Under the pieces are notes generated by a model. It saw only the letters and a program-made list of their open reading frames with translations, was not told the DNA's origin and did not search any database. Position numbers and translations under genes: made by a program. 64,000 bases of DNA. It comes from Sinotaia quadrata (lineage: Eukaryota; Mollusca; Gastropoda; Architaenioglossa; Viviparidae). Each line of letters opens with the position of its first letter. Position 1 is the stretch's first letter. The DNA lies in NCBI GenBank assembly GCA_028829895.1, contig CM054178.1, forward strand, positions 105,745,558 through 105,809,557, written 5' to 3'. Positions 24,226-34,569 of this stretch are shown here, piece by piece.

Positions 24226-25050
24226 ACTGACTGATCATTATGGAAAGATGAACCATATAAGTTTTTATAAGCCGAAATCTTGCATTCAAAGACGTCACAT
24301 TGGTAAAGGCAAATCTCTACTGAAGACCCATGATTATATGTAAACACATCACTTGCTCTCTCTCTCTCTCTCAAAACTAAGGCAGCTTGGTAAGAAAAAG
24401 TTGTCTTACATTACTCGAGTGTTACATAGACAATGTTCGTGAGACACCTCCCCCCAAAATATGTAAATGGGTCGACATTTGATCACAAATATTTATAACA
24501 GCAAAACAACGGGTCTGGTGGGGTACGGGGCGTGGTTGGGAACGCTGAATTGGTACAGCTTTTAACAAGTGACTGACTGTCTCAGCGCAGGTCGGTCTGA
24601 TGTGACTAGCACAACCTAAGTCCTAGGGCCCTGCAAACAATCTTTTGGCTTGAGTGGCACGATCGGGGGAGATAACCCTCACAACGCACCACGTGCACTC
24701 ATCACACCCCTTGAGAATGCAGCAGCGGCAGTGGCATATGACCTGGGACTACATGAAGAACTACTCAGTGGGCGTGTGCATTTGATATAACAGTATCAAC
24801 AGAAATATAAGAAACAGGCACACAATTAAGCATGAACACTAAGAATTCACGTATTTGAAAAACACACACATTTTAGTTGCATAAAATTAAATCCGTCGTA
24901 ACTGAAACTGTGACGCCATCCAGAGTGTTAATATTAATTTTAATAATAATATTAATACGAAGTTATACCGTACCTTTCTGGTTTTCTTGAGTAGTAGTGA
25001 GAGTAGTAGTGAGAGTCGTACAGATTATCCACAGAACGCCTTCGAAACTA
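24226..25050. other. Gene-free stretch
   Basis: Unique sequence with a short (CT)n at about 24357-24372. The patch at 24530-24790 has higher GC but no open frame or RNA signature. Confidence 0.4.
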
Positions 25051-25505
25051 TCCTTGTCTTTCTAGCAGTAACAAGTTGGTTAGTATACAGTTTGTTTGTA
25101 GTCTTTCTGACAGTAACAAGTTGATTAGTATACAGTTTGTTTGTAGTCTTTCTGGCAGTAACAAGTTGGTTAGTATACAGTTTGTTTGTAGTCTTTCTGG
25201 AATAACAAGTTGGTTAGTATACAGTTTGTTTGTAGTCTTTCTGGAATAACAAGTTGGTTAGTATACAGTTTGTTTGTAGTCTTTCTGGAATAACAAGTTG
25301 GTTAGTATACAGTTTGTTTGTAGTCTTTCTGACAGTAACAAGTTGATTAGTATACAGTTTGTTTGTAGTCTTTCTGGCAGTAACAAGTTGATTAGTATAC
25401 ACTTTGTTTGTAGTCTTTCTGGCAGTAACAAGTTGGTTAGTATACAGTTTGTTTGTAGTCTTTCTGGAATAACAAGTTGGTTAGTATAAAGTTTGTTTAT
25501 AGTTG
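25051..25505. repeat. 42-45-bp minisatellite, about 10 copies
   Basis: AACAAGTTGGTTAGTATACA, GTTTGTTTGTAGTCTTTCTG, then GCAGT, ACAGT or a shorter GAAT. Length variants are ordered as blocks: GACAGT, GGCAGT, GGAAT near the left and again near the right, with three GGAAT copies between. This suggests block duplication. Confidence 0.94.
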
Positions 25506-25648
25506 GATTCCCATACAAAGAAAGGTAGGAGTGAGTGATGTGATTTGTGTTGTCAGAGTTCTTGTTTGCTTGTTAATTTGTTTCAGCATGCAAATGATGC
25601 TTGTCCGGAGATTGAAGTCGATTCGCATTTTGAAAATGTGTAGAGAGC

Positions 25649-25822
25649 ACATTATTTGTGCACACCCAGAGACTTATAAATACTGCACAGACAGCAAATT
25701 ATTTGTGCACACCAAGAGACTTATAAATACTGCACAGACAGCAAATTATTTGTGCACACCAAGAGACTTATAAATACTGCACAGACTGCAAATTATTTGT
25801 GCATACCCAGAGACTTTTAAAT
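25649..25822. repeat. 47-bp minisatellite, about 3.7 copies
   Basis: ATTATTTGTGCACACCAAGA followed by GACTTATAAATACTGCACAGACAGCAA. Copies differ by one or two bases. Confidence 0.93.
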
Positions 25823-26582
25823 AATGTAAATTGTGTCAAAGAGTAGTCAACAGACCGACAATAGACAACTACATATGTAATAGAAAGACGCACATTTAAA
25901 AAGGCGTTAAGTGTTAGGTGTTAAGTCAATACACGCAAATTAAAGAAAAAATAGTTGATTTAAAACGATTGCTTTCTACAACTGATACAAAATCTACACA
26001 TTAGAATGTTTTATTTACTAGGTCAGCAGTAAGCAGGTTTTACTAATACAGTTTCGCAAATAAAAAGATTGTAAAAATGAAACTATAAACGGCTTTGTTC
26101 AATGTCACCAGCCATACACACATACACCCCGTTTCTGCAGCGATACAACCATGTTGACAATCCACGCTGCACACCTCAACACACACAGTCCTCTCACGAA
26201 GTAGATATACACACACATCTGCATTTGTCAAGAAAAGGCACGCAGAGGGAGGGCAAGCGACTGGTATAGAAACTGATCGAGCCACGTTGTGTCAAAAAGC
26301 GATCATTCATTCAATTCACTGACTTCCGTAATCCCGAAAGACACACGGACAAGTCGACAGGTTTCCCACGAATTTCAACGACAGGCTGGCTGGTGTCAGA
26401 CACTAGAAGTGGACTGGTTAGTGGCCTTATAACCAAGGCTACGATTGTGCATCATATGTAGGTGGCATGCGATAATTTGCAGTGTCTATCACCAGTAGTC
26501 GGCACAAGAAACACATGTACCCGTTATAGCACGAAAGGCAGGGCACACAGGACAGCAGAAACAGAATTGCGCCCACTGGACT
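25823..26582. other. Stretch without recognised gene (putative intron 1 of the minus-strand gene)
   Basis: No exon-like or repeat signal was recognised. If the first exon at 26805-26851 is real, this stretch lies within its first intron. Confidence 0.35.
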
Positions 26583-26601
26583 GGGAGGGGGGAGGGGGGG
26601 T
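26583..26601 (+). other. G-run cluster (quadruplex-capable)
   Basis: GGGAGGGGGGAGGGGGGG contains enough G-runs with one-base loops to form an intramolecular quadruplex. It lies about 200 bp inside the putative first intron of the minus-strand gene, where it would be C-rich in the transcript. Confidence 0.6.
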
Positions 26602-26804
26602 GAAATTTAGCTAAACAGTCGGCACTTATATTTATTTATATACACATAATTTAGAGTGCAAATACCTAGGGTAAACGAGAGAGGCAACAAGATTCGTCGT
26701 TCTTAATAGCGCAAAGTGCGAGAAAATAGGTCAAGTGCCGAGGAGTCACTCTGTACTGCGGCCCAAGATTCCGACGAGGTAACATATTAAAGCGCTTGCC
26801 TTAC

Positions 26805-26851
26805 CTTCGAACATCGGTCCTTAGTTCGGTGTGGCTCCCGCCGTCCTCCAT
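26805..26851 (-). CDS. Putative first coding exon, unknown protein (N-terminal 15 codons)
   Basis: On the minus strand, GCAACATGG places an ATG with A at -3 and G at +4, an excellent Kozak context. The frame runs 15 codons (MEDGGSHTELRTDVR plus two bases) to GTTCGAAG, followed by GTAAGG, a near-perfect splice donor. The exon would end in phase 2. It sits directly downstream of a CpG-rich promoter-like patch, and its codons are GC-rich, unlike the surrounding AT-rich DNA. The longer 140-codon frame over the same DNA is in another register and begins upstream of the promoter motifs, so this start was preferred. No family is recognisable from 15 residues, and no second exon could be identified to the left, so the first intron would be long. 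The call rests on signal combination only. Confidence 0.5.
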
Positions 26852-26960
26852 GTTGCAAGCCAGCGGCAAGGAGCACAAGCGCATGAGCCGAAGCGGCGGC
26901 AAAAACGGATGACGTACCGCCCAATAAGCACGCAGTTGCTATGCCAACACAGAAAATTTA
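26852..26960 (-). promoter_or_regulatory. Putative core promoter with X-box-like, CCAAT, GC-box and CRE-like sites
   Basis: Within about 110 bp upstream of the putative minus-strand ATG are: GTTGGCATAGCAAC (26935-26948), two mismatches from the palindromic RFX X-box; an inverted CCAAT (26921-26925) joined to GGGCGG; and TACGTCATC-like CRE sequence (26908-26917, reading TGACGTAC on the plus strand). GCCGCCGCTTCGGC adds CpG density. No TATA box is seen, which fits a CpG-type promoter. X-boxes at this distance are typical of genes controlled by RFX factors, often ciliary genes. That link to function is inference. Confidence 0.5.
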
Positions 26961-27243
26961 TGTTAATTTGACTGGGATTGAGTTCACGCGCAGGGATTCC
27001 ATAAGAGCTACTGCTGTCCAGGCGTGCGTACGAGCGCTTTGCCGTTCGATAAATTCTGTGCGTGCGGCAGTGGGTGTACTTTGGCGCTAGATCTGTTTTG
27101 GCGGCTTCGAAGGATAATGCGATCCATCCTCTGGGGTACGACGTGAACAGTTTTTCACCTTGGCGTCGCGGTAGTACAGTAGAGATATAGAATGTAAACA
27201 CAGCAGATGTAGAAAGCTGAAGTTGTCCAGACCGCAACTCCAC
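26961..27243. other. CpG-rich flank of the putative promoter
   Basis: CpG is frequent here (CGTGCGTACGAGCGC, GGCGTCGCGGTAG), in contrast with the AT-rich surroundings. It may be the upstream part of a CpG island. A 140-codon minus-strand frame (26821-27243) spans it, but it is out of register with the putative exon and unlike any known protein. Confidence 0.4.
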
Positions 27244-28984
27244 TGAAATTGCAAAGTATTAATTAATGTACGACAGCCAAGAAAGGGGACAGATCACTTA
27301 GCTATAAAAAATGTTTTCATCAAAGTTTGTTCTTCTTATATATATTCATTTCGTTGTCCATCCTTAATATGTCCTTGTTTTGCATGTTAAGTTTGGTTCT
27401 CATTAGCACATCTTCGCTGTTGATGTAGCATCAGTTTCCTGGTTCCGTTATCTTCATCACAGTATTCCAAGAATCGCTGGCCAGGTAAAAGAGAACACTG
27501 CATTTCCAATACAGAATATTTAAATTAAAATGGCAACGCTCAGTAAATTGCTAAACACTCGTCCTCTGTATCGTGACTATCGGTAACAAGTGAAGTGGTC
27601 ATTGGCTACCCAGAACTTCTCTTTACAGTTCCATCATTAAGCTGAGGATTCTGCCACGTCAAAACTCCGCATGCAGCCTGGCCATTCTTTTAGTGTCTCT
27701 GCTGGTCATTTTCTTTACGAATTACGATTACGATTAATCAAAAGAGATGCACATGCTCTAAGCCTCTAGCACTGACATGTCGATGCACTGTTGATCCAGA
27801 CTCGCTTGTGCACGTCAGCTGGCGGAGGAGAGAGAAACGTTGGATCTTGGCTGGACTGCGTTAGTCTTGTGACGTGCTGTCACTACTGAGGATGGCTGGC
27901 GTTGTTCGTTTTCTCTTTCGTTCATTTGTCGTATTGATTAGCACCAAGCAGGCGACACCTGTGGCGTGGCTATATCTTTCAACTTAAATCTGGTAGCAGT
28001 CATTCTTCCTCGGTGACTCAGATTCAGAACGCTAACAAAGAGTCCAAACCCACTGAGTCACTGCCAGTACATAGAAATCACGTGACACTGGAGGTTAGAA
28101 ATGTTGCAGTACTGACTTTGAGCTTATATGTACCGCCTCTTGTACACTGATCAGACATTCAAGTCAAAGAGATTGTGTGTTAACTGTTTCATTTCACAAA
28201 AGTATAGCATTATTTTCAAGTCACAGAAACTTTCAACGATACGAGAGACCTTGAGTTTGGCTGTTACCATGTGAAACAGGTCTTTTGATCCTTTTAAGCA
28301 ATTATATTGTGTGCAGGACAAATGCAAAACACTAATTTTAACTCTCTTTTTGTGCAGAGTAGTGGTGACAGTTTATTGTTTGCGCCAGTTTTTGGAGAAT
28401 AAGGAGAACTTTGGAGTAATTAGCAATACTGTGAGCGAATCTCCACGTGAATGTATGTGTGTCATTTAGCTTGAGACAATCAACTCAAACGTAGCTACCT
28501 ACTTGTCATGGAGTTGTGGGGCATGCTTCTATACGACACTAAAACCCAAATAGATTTAGTGACATCTTTTGATTGAAGAGTAAATCGTAAATGGAAGATA
28601 GAATTGAGTAGCTATCCTTGACTGTAGTGTAAAGCGTTGATGATTGTTTGGACTGCTTATTAAGCAATCTCTGAAACGTCAGGTAGAATGGTCAACCCGG
28701 TTCAGTGTATTTTCCGACGAGAGTAGATTTTATATAATCACTATGCAAACTGCTACTGCTAGTAAATGATAACCATTGAACATGCTGCTGGGTGTCTGAT
28801 GAATATATCGATATTCAGTAATAATGAGTTATTAAACTAACGTGCACACACTGCTTGCATAATTATTACATCACCACTGCATAATATTGTTATTTAGTAA
28901 AAACCGCTACACAGACAGCAAGACAACGCCTCACCTTTACTCAAAATTTCCATGTAATAGCATACAAATGCTAGCTAGTGTATA
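27244..28984. other. Stretch without recognised gene
   Basis: Mixed-composition unique DNA upstream of the putative minus-strand promoter. A 31-codon plus-strand frame (27892-27987) with a hydrophobic start was noted and rejected. No repeat or RNA gene is visible. Confidence 0.4.
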
Positions 28985-29330
28985 ATAACTGCATACAACT
29001 GCTAGCCTGCATATAACATTTACAAATTGATAGCTAGTTCACCGCCACTGCACATAACCTCTGTAGGAATTGATAGCTAGTACAGCGTCACTGCACATAA
29101 CCTCTGTAGGAATTGATAGCTAGTACATCGTCACTGCACATAACCTCTGTAGGAATTGATGATAGCTAGTACATCGTCACTGCACATAACCTCTGTAGGA
29201 ATTGATGATAGCTAGTACATCGTCACTGCACATAACCTCTGTAGGAATTGATAGCTAGTACATCGTCACTGCACATAACCACAGTACGAATTGATAGCTA
29301 GCACATAACCACTGCACAAATTGTAGTATG
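28985..29330. repeat. 43-bp minisatellite, about 7-8 copies
   Basis: AATTGATAGCTAGTACATCG is followed by TCACTGCACATAACCTCTGTAGG. Two copies carry an extra GAT (GATGATAG). Outer copies are diverged (CTGCATACAACTGCTAGC on the left, CAGTACG on the right), and the centre is nearly uniform. Confidence 0.93.
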
Positions 29331-29688
29331 TCGCTTCTGCACAACACAGCTGGCTAGTACTGTAGTAGTACGTCACCACATAGCTAACCTGAGCTGCAGC
29401 ATGCCACATTTTGAAAAGCCTGAAACTATTATGACGGACAGATCGCCAATGCAGAATCAGACATTTCAAGCAGAAGCGCCCGTGACTGCGAGAGCCTGGC
29501 TCCCGAACCAGAGCCACTCATGAGTCCGTGAGTCTGGCATTAGTTGTGCGAATGAGTACTCGGGAAATGTACTGCACGACATCATTAAGGGACGCACACA
29601 TGACACTACATCTCTCGTCGTTCTTATTTTCTCCAATCTCGTTATCTCTTTCTCTCATTTTCTTCCTTATCATTTCCTCTTTCGTTCT

Positions 29689-29691
<3 letters not shown>

Positions 29692-29761
<70 letters not shown>

Positions 29762-29762
29762 A
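29692..29762. repeat. (CT)n(GT)n compound microsatellite
   Basis: About 21 CT units switch to about 14 GT units at 29734/29735. Frames on both strands over this tract are by-products. Confidence 0.96.
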
Positions 29763-30038
29763 GTGAGATGTTTGTATGATGTGTATTTCTGTGTCTGCTG
29801 CTCTGGTGAATCCGGATCAATTTCCGCGTTGTTGTCACAAGAACGAGCTGTGAGACGCCTGAAACTACATCAATGTACAGCACCACTCGACATGATTTAT
29901 GTGTTGTATTCATTGACACTGATGCAAAATTTGAATCATTCATTATCCGCCACCCCCATCCTTATCGTATTCAAGGCTACAGAAACTGATTTTTAGGTGA
30001 CGTTTACTGCTTTATTCCCGCCTCGGGAAGATTTCTTG

Positions 30039-30159
30039 CCATTTTCTTGACAACACCATACACCCACCGTATAATAGCGTTCCCCTACAATATAGTCCAT
30101 TTTCTTGACAACACCATACACCCATCATATAATAGCGTTCCCCTGCAATATAGTCCATT
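30039..30159. repeat. 58-bp tandem duplication
   Basis: CCATTTTCTTGACAACACCA and the following TACACCCA..TATAATAGCGTTCCCCT occur twice with four or five differences. Confidence 0.92.
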
Positions 30160-30638
30160 GCTCGTAAATCATGTTTCATCGTATGGAATTATTTTAACTT
30201 ATAGCTAATCAAATAAGTTATTTAGACTTGACACTGACGACATTTCCCCTGAGCGCACTAGAGAGTGTCATGATGCAACCAAAAAGTCATGGTCAAGGAA
30301 AGAAAATCGATTATTTTAAATAAGTACTTAAAGTAGACACATACACATTATATATAATTAATGACACGTTCTTAGTACAAGAGAGATGAAAACAAATGAA
30401 CAAACACTCATTACAACTGAATATCAGGATCTCACAACGTCATGAGCTAGTTCAATATGTTCATTATTTCAGACTTTAACGGGAAAATAAACAGCAACAG
30501 CTTGTCACTTTTCAAACAACAAGGTTTCAGTTAAATATAAACAGCATACTTTGCTCTCTAGCTGATTGAAAAAAAGAGTAATGACACACTGCACAAATTT
30601 TGACTAGCTATCTGAAGTCTGACAATATTAATATGTAA

Positions 30639-30720
30639 CCATCTTTACTGGTACTTAAAAAGGTCAGAGGTTATTGCTGTGAGAACATCTTTACTGGTAC
30701 GTAAAAAGGTCAGAGGTTAT
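30639..30720. repeat. 46-bp tandem duplication
   Basis: ACATCTTTACTGGTACGTAA and AAAGGTCAGAGGTTAT are present twice, the first copy reading CCATCTTTACTGGTACTTAA. Confidence 0.88.
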
Positions 30721-30991
30721 ACACCTTTTGATTGGTAACACTTCTTTCTGATCTAGTAATGGATGCAACTATAACATTGTCTGATGCATTAAGTACTCAT
30801 TTCAGAGTACTCAGTATTCAGGCAGGCAGAAAATGGCGCCATGTGAGTTAATGACATTTTCCAGCGAGCTTCCGGGTAACTGTAATGTTTCAACACACGT
30901 TAAAAAATAATAGAAAATCTCGTAAGAAAATCGAAACCAATTTTAAAAGTAAGTTGCCTCTTTTGATCAGTCTGATCTAAACTTCTATTCA

Positions 30992-31275
30992 TGGAGAAGC
31001 ATAAATATGGTGTACAAGGTAGATGGGTAAGCATAAATCTGGTGTAAAAGATCGATGGGTAAACTTAAATCTTGCACACAAGATCTATCGATAAACATAA
31101 ATCTGTCACAGGATCGATGGATAAACATGAATCTGGTAAACAGATCGATGGATGAACTTATATCTGGTCACATGTTCGATGGATAATCAAAACTATGGTC
31201 ACAAGATCGATGTATAAACATAAATCTGGTCTAAAGATCGATGGCTAAACATAAATCTGGTCTAAAGGTCGCTAA
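30992..31275. repeat. About 30-bp minisatellite, 9 copies
   Basis: AAGATCGATGGATAAACATA followed by AATCTGGT repeats with substitutions throughout (ATCTATCGA, TGTTCGATGG). ATCGAT occurs in most copies. Confidence 0.88.
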
Positions 31276-31657
31276 GATGCTGCTCGAAAAAGAGCATCGG
31301 AGGAAAAAAAAAGCTCAGTGGAGAAGCATTTGAAGGGCGACGTGGGTGAGAAAAATGTTGCTAAAGTGTGTAGTGAATCTATTGGTTGTCCGGGCGTGCA
31401 TATGAGACTAATTTGTCTAATCATACCGAGGTTTTTGAAGCTGATTTATCTTACAGCTATTTGGTCTGCAACTTTAGCTGTAAACTCATCTGTAGTGGAA
31501 GTTTATCTTTGTGTCTAATAGTATAGTAACTCTAGTATCATATGACTTGCAAGTGGACGTGATTCGATTCAAATTGATGAACAAGATAAATATGTGACTG
31601 GTTCTCGGGAGTGCAGTCATGAGGCAGCACATCGAATGGTGCAGGCATTCATTGTGA
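31276..31657. other. Stretch between minisatellite and hAT element
   Basis: A 66-codon plus-strand frame (31318-31518) is present but unrecognised. No repeat pattern is visible. Confidence 0.35.
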
Positions 31658-31685
31658 CAGGGCGGATCCCGGAACTTGGCCCAAC

Positions 31686-32170
31686 CCCTCTCAACACATC
31701 AGCTCGATTGAGAACTTGGTCTACCCCCTCCCCCTTAAAATGTTACATAGATTATCTCACTGAAAACTTGGTCTACATCCCTCTTAAAACGTCTGCCCAT
31801 CTATCTCATTGAGAACTTAACTTACATTCCCCCCCAAAAAAAAACAAAAACAAAAACAAAAAAAACCCAACAAAAAATGTCACCTCAGTTATTCAGAACT
31901 TGACCTACACCTCTCTCAAAACGTCAACTCAGTTATCTCACTGAGAACTAGACCTACATCCGCCCCTCTCTCAAAACCTCAACTCAGTTATCTCACTGAG
32001 AACTAGACCTACATCCGCCCCTCTCTCAAAACCTCAACTCAGTTATCTCACTGAGAACTAGACCTACATCCGCCCCTCTCTCAAAACCTCAACTCAGTTA
32101 TCTCACTGAGAACTAGACCTACATCCGCCCCTCTCTCAAAACCTCAACTCGATTATCTCATTGAAAACTT
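31686..32170. repeat. 55-bp minisatellite inside the hAT 5' region, about 8-9 copies
   Basis: CAACTCAGTTATCTCACTGA, GAACTAGACCTACATC and CGCCCCTCTCTCAAAACCT repeat. Copies at 31925, 31980, 32035, 32090 and 32145 are spaced exactly 55 bp. Copies to the left are diverged and broken by an A-rich insertion near 31835-31870. The array lies between the presumed terminus and the transposase remnant. Confidence 0.92.
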
Positions 32171-32179
32171 TGCACAATC

Positions 32180-34335
32180 GACAAGTTTCTCTTTACACTG
32201 AATCGTAAAGGTCGACGAAGCTTTTCTGTAAAACACGTCAAAAGGAAAGCTGCCCAAAGCTTTTGTATTCTAAGTCCAAGGATTTAATTCTTCAGAAGCA
32301 ATTGTTAGTGTTGGTTTCAAAGACTGGCACAATAATAGTGCCAGGTTGAAGGAACACGAGGTATCGTCAATTTATTTTGCAGCTCCTTCAGAATGGAAGG
32401 AAATGGAAACCAAGCTTAAGATACGTAAATGCACGCAAAGTGAACTGCAGCGTCAAACTGCTGAAGAAACCCAAAATTTGCGCGATGTTTTGAAACGATT
32501 GATTATTTAGTATTACAAAGTTCTTGTCTCGAATTTAAAAATTACTGGCAATTATAGAAATTTTCTGGGTCTTCTCAAGTTGGAGTGTATGATATTGTGG
32601 TGGTGGAATATTTGATTCAAGTACATTCAAAACTGATATCGGACCATTATTGCGGCACAAATATTCAAAAGAAATCGATATTGGCATAACAGACGCTTGA
32701 AAATGAGACAAATGTCTTTTACTGTTCATTTGCTGGACACGACAGATGACCAGCTGAAAACTGTGGAACTTTTCATTGGTTTTTAGACCATCAGTCAATC
32801 CACTGTTGAAGCACTTACTGACTCGAATATTCTGAAGAAGCATGGCTTATGTTAGAAAACATGCGTGGTCATGGATACAATAATGTATCGAACATGAGAA
32901 AAAAAAAGGAGTGCTCAAGCTTGTATTCTTCAGCCAAATCCCAGGGCTTTCTTCTTCCCGTATAATTGCAAATCATAGAATTATTGATATGTGATGTTAT
33001 TTCGTCACAAATAGGGTCTGTCACTATTTGGGATTCTTCAGGGGATCTTTGTCTTTTTTTCAGCTTGCACTACTTAGCTGGATATCCTTTTGAAACTTGT
33101 GAATTAACAGAGAAGAGTGATACGCGTCGGGAAACATGTGAAACTGACAACGAAGACTCTGAGTGAAACGCGCTGAGAAACATGTGAAATTGGAAGTGGA
33201 GTGTTAGAGTGAAACGCGCTGAAAAACATGTGAAATTGGAAGTGGAGTGTTAGAGTGATACGCGCTGGGAAACATGTGAAATTGAAAGTGAAGTTGTCTG
33301 AGTCTTACGCGGTGGGAAAATCGAATTGAAAGTGTCAAGACTGTTCGGCTTCAGATTCGCGAAATTTTTGTAGCTCTGAAGTAACTAGCAAGTGTGACAA
33401 AAAAATTAATAGTAACATTGGAGGTCCATAGTCTGATATTTCACATAAAAGGGTTCAGTTTTCTGGTTTCTAATGTGATTTAGTACAATGCTTTTTGAAA
33501 GTGAATGTCGTCAGTAATACTCTTCTATGTCCTCTGGTGAATATCGCTTATGTAGCACGTCTTATGGAAAAGTGTGTTGAATACGTCTTATGGAAAAATG
33601 TGTTGAATAAGTCACAGAATATCGAGCTTTGTGACAACAGCAAACAATTAATGAAGCTACAAAATTAGATCAAGTACTGGGAAGTAAAAAACCCGGGCTC
33701 AGAATGGGCTGGGCACATACTAAAAGACAGATGCTCAATTACGAATACGCTGATGAAGCATTTCTGATTCAGGATACTGGGCAAATTTAGAAAAGACTTT
33801 TTTCTATCTGCTTGCTAATACCTTTCAAGCTGAAGGAGCAACTCAGCTTAATGGACCAACAGCAAAATGTTCGGGGATTTCCGTACAACATTCATTCTCT
33901 CTCGAAACCACCAAAGCGAAACTACTGGCCCAGATGCAGATAATTTGAAAAAAATACTCTCAGTTGAAGAAGAAACCGATATTAATGATGTGACACTGAA
34001 TAAGGAGCAACAAACTAGAGTGCTATTTTTGTCCGGGAGAGCGAAACCAATGAAGGTCGTACAATGTATTGCTAATGGTGAAGTAGCTTAGTTCGTTTCC
34101 AGCCTGTGGACTGCCAGGCAAGTTTTGGTGACATTGTCTGTTACTGGTGCTAGGAGAGAACAAATTTGTCAAAACATAAACTGGTCAAGACTTATCTGCG
34201 CTTCCCGATGCTGGATGATAAGGCGACAACTCCTGCAATTATGTCAATCAGTTGAATATCAGTTGCAAAGACTTTACATTTCTAGGATCTCATCCATGAA
34301 TTTCCCCAAAAGAAAGCCAGCAAAGTCGCATTCTA
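32180..34335 (+). pseudogene. hAT transposase pseudogene, ZMYM1-like/DUF4371 type
   Basis: Frames shift repeatedly, but family landmarks follow in the correct order. GFKDWHNNSARLKEHE is encoded from 32313 within a 65-codon open run ending in TAG at 32508, and matches the TTF-type/DUF4371 entry region. NFLGLL lies near 32559. ILQPNPRAFFFP (from 32916) matches the ILQxNPxAxFxP segment of the catalytic core. SDTRWE and TRWENRIESVK lie at 33253-33345. KLVKTYLR near 34175 and DLIHEFPQKKASKVAF (34286-34333) match the C-terminal hAT dimerisation region. The span of about 2.1 kb suits a full-length transposase of roughly 600-700 residues. Many stops and frameshifts plus an internal minisatellite make it inactive. 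When intact it would have cut and pasted its own element in the nucleus. Family assignment is from recalled motif order, not from a search. Confidence 0.85.
33115..33345. repeat. 46-bp minisatellite derived from transposase codons, 5 copies
   Basis: Copies start at 33115, 33161, 33207, 33253 and 33300, each with GAGTGAWACGCGCTGGGAAA-like sequence. The fourth copy still encodes SDTRWE and the fifth TRWENRIESVK, one conserved segment of the hAT transposase that occurs once in the family. The 46-bp period is not a multiple of three, so amplification destroyed the frame or followed its loss. Confidence 0.9.
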
Positions 34336-34560
34336 ATATATTTTATTTGAAGAAAAGAAACAGGAGAACACTAGCAAAGTCGCAGGACTTCTGTGTCAAT
34401 AACACTTTTTTTTTTTAATTCAAGAAAAATTCTTGGGGTTGGAAAAAGAAAACTTGTTGAATTTCACAGCGACGTACAGGTCAATTTTAGCCTGCGGTAG
34501 TGAAAAAAATTAAAACATTATGTGAAAAAGTTGATTACATTTCTTAAGTCGGATTCACCA

Positions 34561-34569
34561 AGTTATTAC
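34561..34569. repeat. 9-bp direct repeat, left copy (candidate target-site duplication)
   Basis: AGTTATTAC here recurs exactly at 34940-34948, flanking the inverted-repeat segment between them. Confidence 0.45.

Larger units (their letters stand above)
31658..34335 (+). mobile_element. Decayed hAT-superfamily DNA transposon
   Basis: The coding remnant inside identifies the element as hAT. A plausible left terminus is CAGGGCGGATCCCGGAACTT at 31658, which resembles the CAGGGGCGGATCC-type ends of this hAT branch. No matching right terminus or 8-bp duplication could be fixed, so the right limit given is simply the end of the recognisable coding remnant. Two minisatellites have grown inside the element. 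Confidence 0.7.

Noticed and set aside
26821..27243. 140-codon minus-strand frame in the CpG-rich patch
   Set aside because: It is out of register with the better-supported start at 26851, covers the promoter motifs, and resembles no known protein.
27892..27987. 31-codon plus-strand frame with hydrophobic start
   Set aside because: It looks like a short signal-peptide exon, but no donor follows at a sensible place and a stop ends it.
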